Below are positions 6,476-9,241 of a DNA stretch of 9,241 bases, piece by piece; position 1 is the stretch's first letter; each line of letters opens with the position of its first letter. Made by a program: the position numbers and the translations under genes. This DNA comes from JAIVGZ01 sp964552205. Its GTDB lineage: Bacteria; Pseudomonadota; Gammaproteobacteria; Natronospirales; JAIVGZ01. The stretch is from assembly GCA_964552205.1 (NCBI GenBank), contig CAZKFT010000060.1, positions 1-9,241 on the forward strand. The letters are read 5' to 3'. Below the pieces are notes generated by a model. That model did not search any database and was not told where the DNA came from. It saw only the letters and a list, made by a program, of their open reading frames with translations.

Positions 6476-7444
6476 CTAATAACTTCTACTGACTGAGAAC
6501 GCGGCGAGGTCCTCGAGGGCGTCCCTATAAGGGGACGGCGGCAGGGCAGCCAGGGAAGCCGCCGCGCGTTCCGCTTCCTCACGCGCAAGCCGCGCAGTGT
6601 AAGCGATGGCGCCAGTCGATTCAATGGCTTCCAGCACCTCCCCGATGCGCTCTAGGCCCCCGTTCATGATGGCTTCCCGGACCAAACTGGCCTGTTCAGG
6701 CGTGCCCTCACGCATCACATGAATCAGTGGTAGCGTCGGTTTGCCCTCGGCCAGGTCATCCCCCAGGTTCTTGCCCGTATCCTCACCCGAGCTTCCGTAG
6801 TCCAACGCATCGTCAATGAGCTGGAACGCACACCCGAGTCGCAGCCCGTAGTCCGTCATGGCCTCAATCACGGGCTCCGGCTGGCCAGCAAGTACGCCAG
6901 CACAGCGGGCGCCGGCCTCGAACAGTTTGGCGGTCTTGCGGCGAATGACCGCGAGGTAACGCTCTTCGGTGGTGTTCGCATCATGGGTGTTGATGAGCTG
7001 GAGCACCTCACCCTCGGCGATGGTATTGGTGGTCTCCGCCATGATGTCCATGATCCGCATATCCCCAAGCTCGACCATCATCTGGAAGGCCCTGGAGTAC
7101 AGGAAATCGCCCACCAGGACGCTTGCCTCGTTGCCCCAGACGGAATTGGCCGTCTCATGGCCCCGGCGTAGCTGGGAGGCATCCACCACGTCATCGTGGA
7201 GCAGGGTGGCGGTATGGATGAATTCGATGATGGCCGCGAGTTCCAGGTGTCCGGAGCCCTGGTAGCCAGCAGCCCTGGCTGCCAGCAGGACCAGCGCCGG
7301 CCGCAGGCGCTTGCCACCGCTGTTCACGATGTAGTGGCCCATTTGGTCGATCAGGGCGACCTCGGACCGCAGGCGTTGCCCAATCAGGGCATCCACGGCG
7401 GCCATGTCTTCTGCGACCAGAGCTCGAATCTTGGGAAGGGGCAT
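6476..7444 (-). CDS. ispB: Octaprenyl (polyprenyl) diphosphate synthase
   Basis: A 322-residue all-helical trans-prenyltransferase. It adds isopentenyl diphosphate units to farnesyl diphosphate to make the long side chain of ubiquinone; Q8 is the usual gammaproteobacterial chain but is inferred here. Family motifs are all present: GGKRLRP at 43-49 (substrate diphosphate binding), first Asp-rich motif DDVVD at 84-88, and second Asp-rich motif DDALD at 211-215, with KLF near 173-175. The fifth residue before the first motif is Ala79, a small residue as expected for a long-chain enzyme. Length and the N-terminal start match E. coli IspB. ATG 7444 is supported because an in-frame TAA lies five codons upstream. 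No clear Shine-Dalgarno precedes it. It is transcribed away from rplU, and its stop TAG is followed 3 nt later by tRNA-Pro, so the two probably share a transcript. Confidence 0.97.
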   Translation of the reverse strand: MPLPKIRALVAEDMAAVDALIGQRLRSEVALIDQMGHYIVNSGGKRLRPALVLLAARAAGYQGSGHLELAAIIEFIHTATLLHDDVVDASQLRRGHETANSVWGNEASVLVGDFLYSRAFQMMVELGDMRIMDIMAETTNTIAEGEVLQLINTHDANTTEERYLAVIRRKTAKLFEAGARCAGVLAGQPEPVIEAMTDYGLRLGCAFQLIDDALDYGSSGEDTGKNLGDDLAEGKPTLPLIHVMREGTPEQASLVREAIMNGGLERIGEVLEAIESTGAIAYTARLAREEAERAAASLAALPPSPYRDALEDLAAFSVSRSY

Positions 7445-7464
7445 AGATGCGAGAGTTTACCGAC

Positions 7465-7493
7465 TTGCGGGGGACCCGACCAGCGGGTACAAT
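7465..7493 (+). promoter_or_regulatory. Sigma70-type promoter of the rplU-rpmA operon
   Basis: -35 TTGCGG (7465-7470) and -10 TACAAT (7488-7493) are separated by exactly 17 nt. The -10 matches the consensus at 5 of 6 positions; the -35 matches only the TTG core. The expected start is near 7500, about 20 nt before the rplU ATG. The GC-rich stretch TCGCC after the -10 resembles discriminators of stringently controlled ribosomal promoters. The spacer carries a short dyad, ACCCG/CGGGT (7474-7488). Confidence 0.65.
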
Positions 7494-7496
7494 TCG

Positions 7497-7512
7497 CCTC
7501 TTTTTAGAGGGG
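7497..7512 (+). promoter_or_regulatory. rplU ribosome-binding site next to a small inverted repeat
   Basis: CCTCT (7497-7501) and AGAGG (7506-7510) form a 5-bp inverted repeat around TTTT. The right arm lies within the purine-rich AGAGGGG (7506-7512), which sits 8 nt before the rplU ATG at 7521 and is the likely Shine-Dalgarno. If transcription starts near 7500, only about 4 bp of the stem would be in the RNA, so an effect on translation is uncertain. The ribosome-binding site itself is well placed. Confidence 0.55.
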
Positions 7513-7520
7513 CTTCAGCC

Positions 7521-7832
7521 ATGTACGCCGTAATTGTCACCGGAGGAAAGCAGTACCGCGTTGTCGAAGGGGAGACCCTGCGCGTGGAACTGTTGCCTGT
7601 CGAAGAAGGTAGTGAAGTGAAGTTCGACGAGGTGCTGCTGGTTGGCGCAGGCGAACAGGTCAAGGTCGGCAAGCCGACAGTCGATGGCGCGAGCGTCACC
7701 GCGACTGTGAAGGCGCACGGCAAGGGTGACAAAGTGATGATTCAGCGATTCAAGCGTCGTCAGGGCTACAAGCGACTGCTCGGCCATCGCCAGAACTACA
7801 CTGAAGTCCAGATTACGAACATCAAGGGTTAA
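7521..7832 (+). CDS. rplU: 50S ribosomal protein L21
   Basis: A 103-residue protein, the same length as E. coli L21, starting MYAVIVTGGKQYRV and carrying the family signature region IQRFKRRQGYKRLLGHRQ near the C-terminus. L21 binds 23S rRNA in the large subunit. The frame is open further upstream, to an ATG at 7404 inside ispB on the other strand. ATG 7521 is chosen because the L21 sequence begins exactly there, it has AGAGGGG 8 nt upstream, and it lies just after a good promoter. It is the first gene of rplU-rpmA, with rpmA 6 nt after its stop. Confidence 0.98.
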   Translation: MYAVIVTGGKQYRVVEGETLRVELLPVEEGSEVKFDEVLLVGAGEQVKVGKPTVDGASVTATVKAHGKGDKVMIQRFKRRQGYKRLLGHRQNYTEVQITNIKG

Positions 7833-7838
7833 TCAGAG

Positions 7839-8096
7839 ATGGCACACAAAAAAGCAGGTGGTAGCAGCCGCAACGGTCGCGACTCGGAAAGCAAACGCCT
7901 TGGCGTGAAGCGCTTCGGTGGCGAGGCCGTCATTCCGGGCAACATCATCGTGCGCCAGCGTGGTACCGAATACCATCCGGGCACCGGCGTCGGTATTGGC
8001 CGCGACCACACCATCTTCGCCACGGTGGAAGGCAAGGTTGAGTTCGCCGTCAAGGGCGCCAAGAACCGCCGCACCATCTCAGTCGTCACTGACTGA
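7839..8096 (+). CDS. rpmA: 50S ribosomal protein L27
   Basis: An 85-residue protein, the standard length, beginning MAHKKAGGSSRNGRDS. This basic, flexible N-terminal tail reaches the peptidyl-transferase centre and contacts tRNA. The body contains RLGVKRFGGE and the IPGNIIVRQRGT segment typical of L27. There is no N-terminal cleavable extension of the Firmicutes type; Met1-Ala2-His3 is the direct start. The gap to rplU is 6 nt, and AAGGG at 7824-7828, inside the end of rplU, is the probable Shine-Dalgarno, so the two genes are likely translated from one message. Confidence 0.98.
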   Translation: MAHKKAGGSSRNGRDSESKRLGVKRFGGEAVIPGNIIVRQRGTEYHPGTGVGIGRDHTIFATVEGKVEFAVKGAKNRRTISVVTD

Positions 8097-8109
8097 TTCC
8101 AGCCTGTAG

Positions 8110-8156
8110 GCGCGCCTCTGTGAGGCGCGCTGTCGCGGTCCACAGGCCCGCGCCTC
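8110..8156 (+). promoter_or_regulatory. rpmA-obgE intercistronic hairpin with an alternative pairing
   Basis: GCGCGCCTC (8110-8118) and GAGGCGCGC (8122-8130) form a perfect 9-bp GC-rich stem with a 3-nt loop. No T-run follows, so it is not a standard intrinsic terminator. The sequence CGCGCCTC occurs again at 8149-8156, 7 nt before the obgE ATG, and can pair over 8 bp with GAGGCGCG at 8122-8129. The two stems exclude each other. Likely roles are protecting the 3' end of the L21/L27 message, partial attenuation, or limiting obgE translation. The physical structure is seen; the function is inferred. Confidence 0.55.
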
Positions 8157-8163
8157 CCCCATT

Positions 8164-9195
8164 ATGAAATTCGTAGACGAAGCCATCATCAAAGTCGCCG
8201 GCGGTGACGGCGGGTCTGGTTGCGTGAGTTTCCGGCGCGAGAAGTACATTCCGTTCGGTGGTCCCAACGGCGGCGACGGTGGGGATGGCGGCAGCGTATG
8301 GCTGGTCGTCGACGAAGGCATCAACACGCTCGCCGACTTTCAGGTGAAGCGCAGCTTCGCTGCCGAACGTGGTCAGAACGGTATGGGCTCGGAATGCACG
8401 GGCAAGGGCGGCGACGATATCGATATCCCGGTACCGATTGGCACGCTGGTGCATGACGCCGATACCGGCGAACTGTTGGGAGACCTCACCGAACACGGGC
8501 AGCGCTTGTTGGTGGCGAAGGGTGGGTTCCACGGACTCGGTAACACGCGCTTCAAAAGCTCCACCAACCGTGCGCCGCGTCAGTCCACTCCCGGCACACC
8601 AGGCGAGCATCGCACCTTGCGTCTCGAGCTCAAGCTGCTGGCGGATGTCGGCCTGCTCGGTCTTCCGAACGCAGGGAAGTCCACACTGATTCGTCAGCTG
8701 TCCGCAGCTCGACCGCGGGTCGCAGATTATCCCTTCACGACGTTGCACCCCAATCTCGGCGTTGTCAGGGTGGGCGAGCTGCAGAGCTTCGTGATGGCGG
8801 ATGTGCCTGGTCTGATCGAGGGTGCGGCCGAGGGAGCAGGTCTTGGTATCCAGTTCCTGAAACACTTGGGACGGACCCGGCTCCTGATGCATCTGGTGGA
8901 TATTGCCCCTGCGGACCCCGCCGAGGACCCCGTCGAGGCCGTCAATACGATCGCCAACGAGCTCGAGCAGTTTTCGCCAGAGCTAGCGGCTCAAGAGCGC
9001 TGGCTGGTCCTGAACAAGACCGACCTGGTGCCTGCCGACCACCTGGACGCCCACTGTGAGGATATCCAGACCCGTCTCGGGTGGAGCGGGCCTGTCTACC
9101 GGATCTCCGGGGCCACGGGTGCCGGGTGCCAGGAGTTGGCACAAGACATCATGAGGCACCTGGAATCAGTTGCCTCTGACCCCATCGATGTGTAA
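8164..9195 (+). CDS. obgE: Obg-family GTPase (ribosome assembly)
   Basis: A 343-residue GTPase that binds the 50S subunit during late assembly and is tied to stringent response and growth control. The glycine-rich Obg domain covers about 1-158 (MKFVDEAIIKVAGGDGG start, GGPNGGDGGDGG at 32-43). The G domain follows: G1 GLPNAGKST at 166-174, switch I Thr in DYPFTT at 188-193, G3 DVPGLIEGA at 213-221, G4 NKTD at 284-287 and G5 ISGA at 314-317. It ends soon after the G domain, without the OCT/TGS C-terminal extension of some Gram-positive Obg proteins. ATG 8164 gives the conserved Obg N-terminus. No purine-rich Shine-Dalgarno is visible upstream (GCCTCCCCCATT), which suggests weaker translation than rplU and rpmA. 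It is third in the operon, 67 nt after rpmA. Confidence 0.98.
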   Translation: MKFVDEAIIKVAGGDGGSGCVSFRREKYIPFGGPNGGDGGDGGSVWLVVDEGINTLADFQVKRSFAAERGQNGMGSECTGKGGDDIDIPVPIGTLVHDADTGELLGDLTEHGQRLLVAKGGFHGLGNTRFKSSTNRAPRQSTPGTPGEHRTLRLELKLLADVGLLGLPNAGKSTLIRQLSAARPRVADYPFTTLHPNLGVVRVGELQSFVMADVPGLIEGAAEGAGLGIQFLKHLGRTRLLMHLVDIAPADPAEDPVEAVNTIANELEQFSPELAAQERWLVLNKTDLVPADHLDAHCEDIQTRLGWSGPVYRISGATGAGCQELAQDIMRHLESVASDPIDV

Positions 9196-9198
9196 AAT
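9170..9198 (+). promoter_or_regulatory. Sigma70-type promoter overlapping the end of obgE, for the next gene
   Basis: -35 TTGCCT (9170-9175) and -10 TAAAAT (9193-9198) are separated by 17 nt. The -10 differs from consensus at one base, and its first three bases are the obgE stop codon. A GC-rich discriminator, TCGCGCC, follows directly, close to the one after the rplU promoter. The expected start is near 9205, giving a leader of about 36 nt to the next likely start codon. Confidence 0.65.
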
Positions 9199-9227
9199 TC
9201 GCGCCTTTCCACGCAGTTACAGAATTC

Positions 9228-9241
9228 AGGAGCAGTAAACA
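9228..9241 (+). promoter_or_regulatory. Ribosome-binding site of the next gene, whose start codon is cut by the window end
   Basis: AGGAG (9228-9232) is followed by 8 nt and the final base A at 9241, which is ideally placed to be the first base of an ATG. No coding sequence of that gene is inside the window. The strong ribosomal-type promoter just upstream and the position after obgE suggest rpsT (ribosomal protein S20), which lies a few genes from obg in some gammaproteobacteria. That identity is a guess from context. Confidence 0.5.

Noticed and set aside
7404..7520. Upstream ATG extending rplU by 39 residues
   Set aside because: It lies inside ispB on the other strand and upstream of the likely promoter, and L21 proteins begin at the ATG at 7521.

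Overview
The window looks like a chromosomal segment of a high-GC gammaproteobacterium. The right half has a core layout typical of that class: ispB divergent from rplU-rpmA-obgE, then a promoter and ribosome-binding site for another gene, probably rpsT. A tRNA-Pro(CGG) with an encoded CCA sits beside ispB. The genus cannot be named from sequence alone. A run of 100 N (5154-5253) shows this is a draft scaffold.

Left part (1-5414): the 3' portion of one very large gene for a repeat-built, surface-exposed adhesin of the filamentous-hemagglutinin / two-partner-secretion type. Its N-terminus and any TpsB transporter lie outside the window. It is built of Gly/Thr/Asn/Val-rich repeats with periods of about 94, 68-73, 49-50 and 99 residues. 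I find no lysine or cysteine before the assembly gap. After the gap comes a strongly acidic tail with a lone pair of cysteines.

Middle (5415-6475): a 54-bp intergenic stretch holds a perfect 8-bp inverted repeat. It leads into a gene for a cytoplasmic protein with a C-terminal forkhead-associated (phosphothreonine-binding) domain. That domain seems cut short: the reading frame ends inside the 3' end of the convergent tRNA-Pro gene. The tRNA 3' end is therefore the boundary between accessory genes on the left and core genes on the right.

Right part (6476-9241): ispB (polyprenyl diphosphate synthase of ubiquinone synthesis) lies on the minus strand with tRNA-Pro 3 nt after its stop codon, so one transcript may carry both. 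A 76-bp divergent region carries a good sigma70 promoter for rplU-rpmA (ribosomal proteins L21 and L27). A GC-rich leader with two mutually exclusive hairpins separates rpmA from obgE, the ribosome-assembly GTPase. A second sigma70-type promoter overlaps the obgE stop codon and points out of the window. No unequivocally new system is visible. The points most worth a second look are the Lys/Cys-free adhesin with its cysteine-loop tail, the FHA-domain gene that ends in the tRNA, the ispB-tRNA arrangement, and the rpmA-obgE alternative hairpins.
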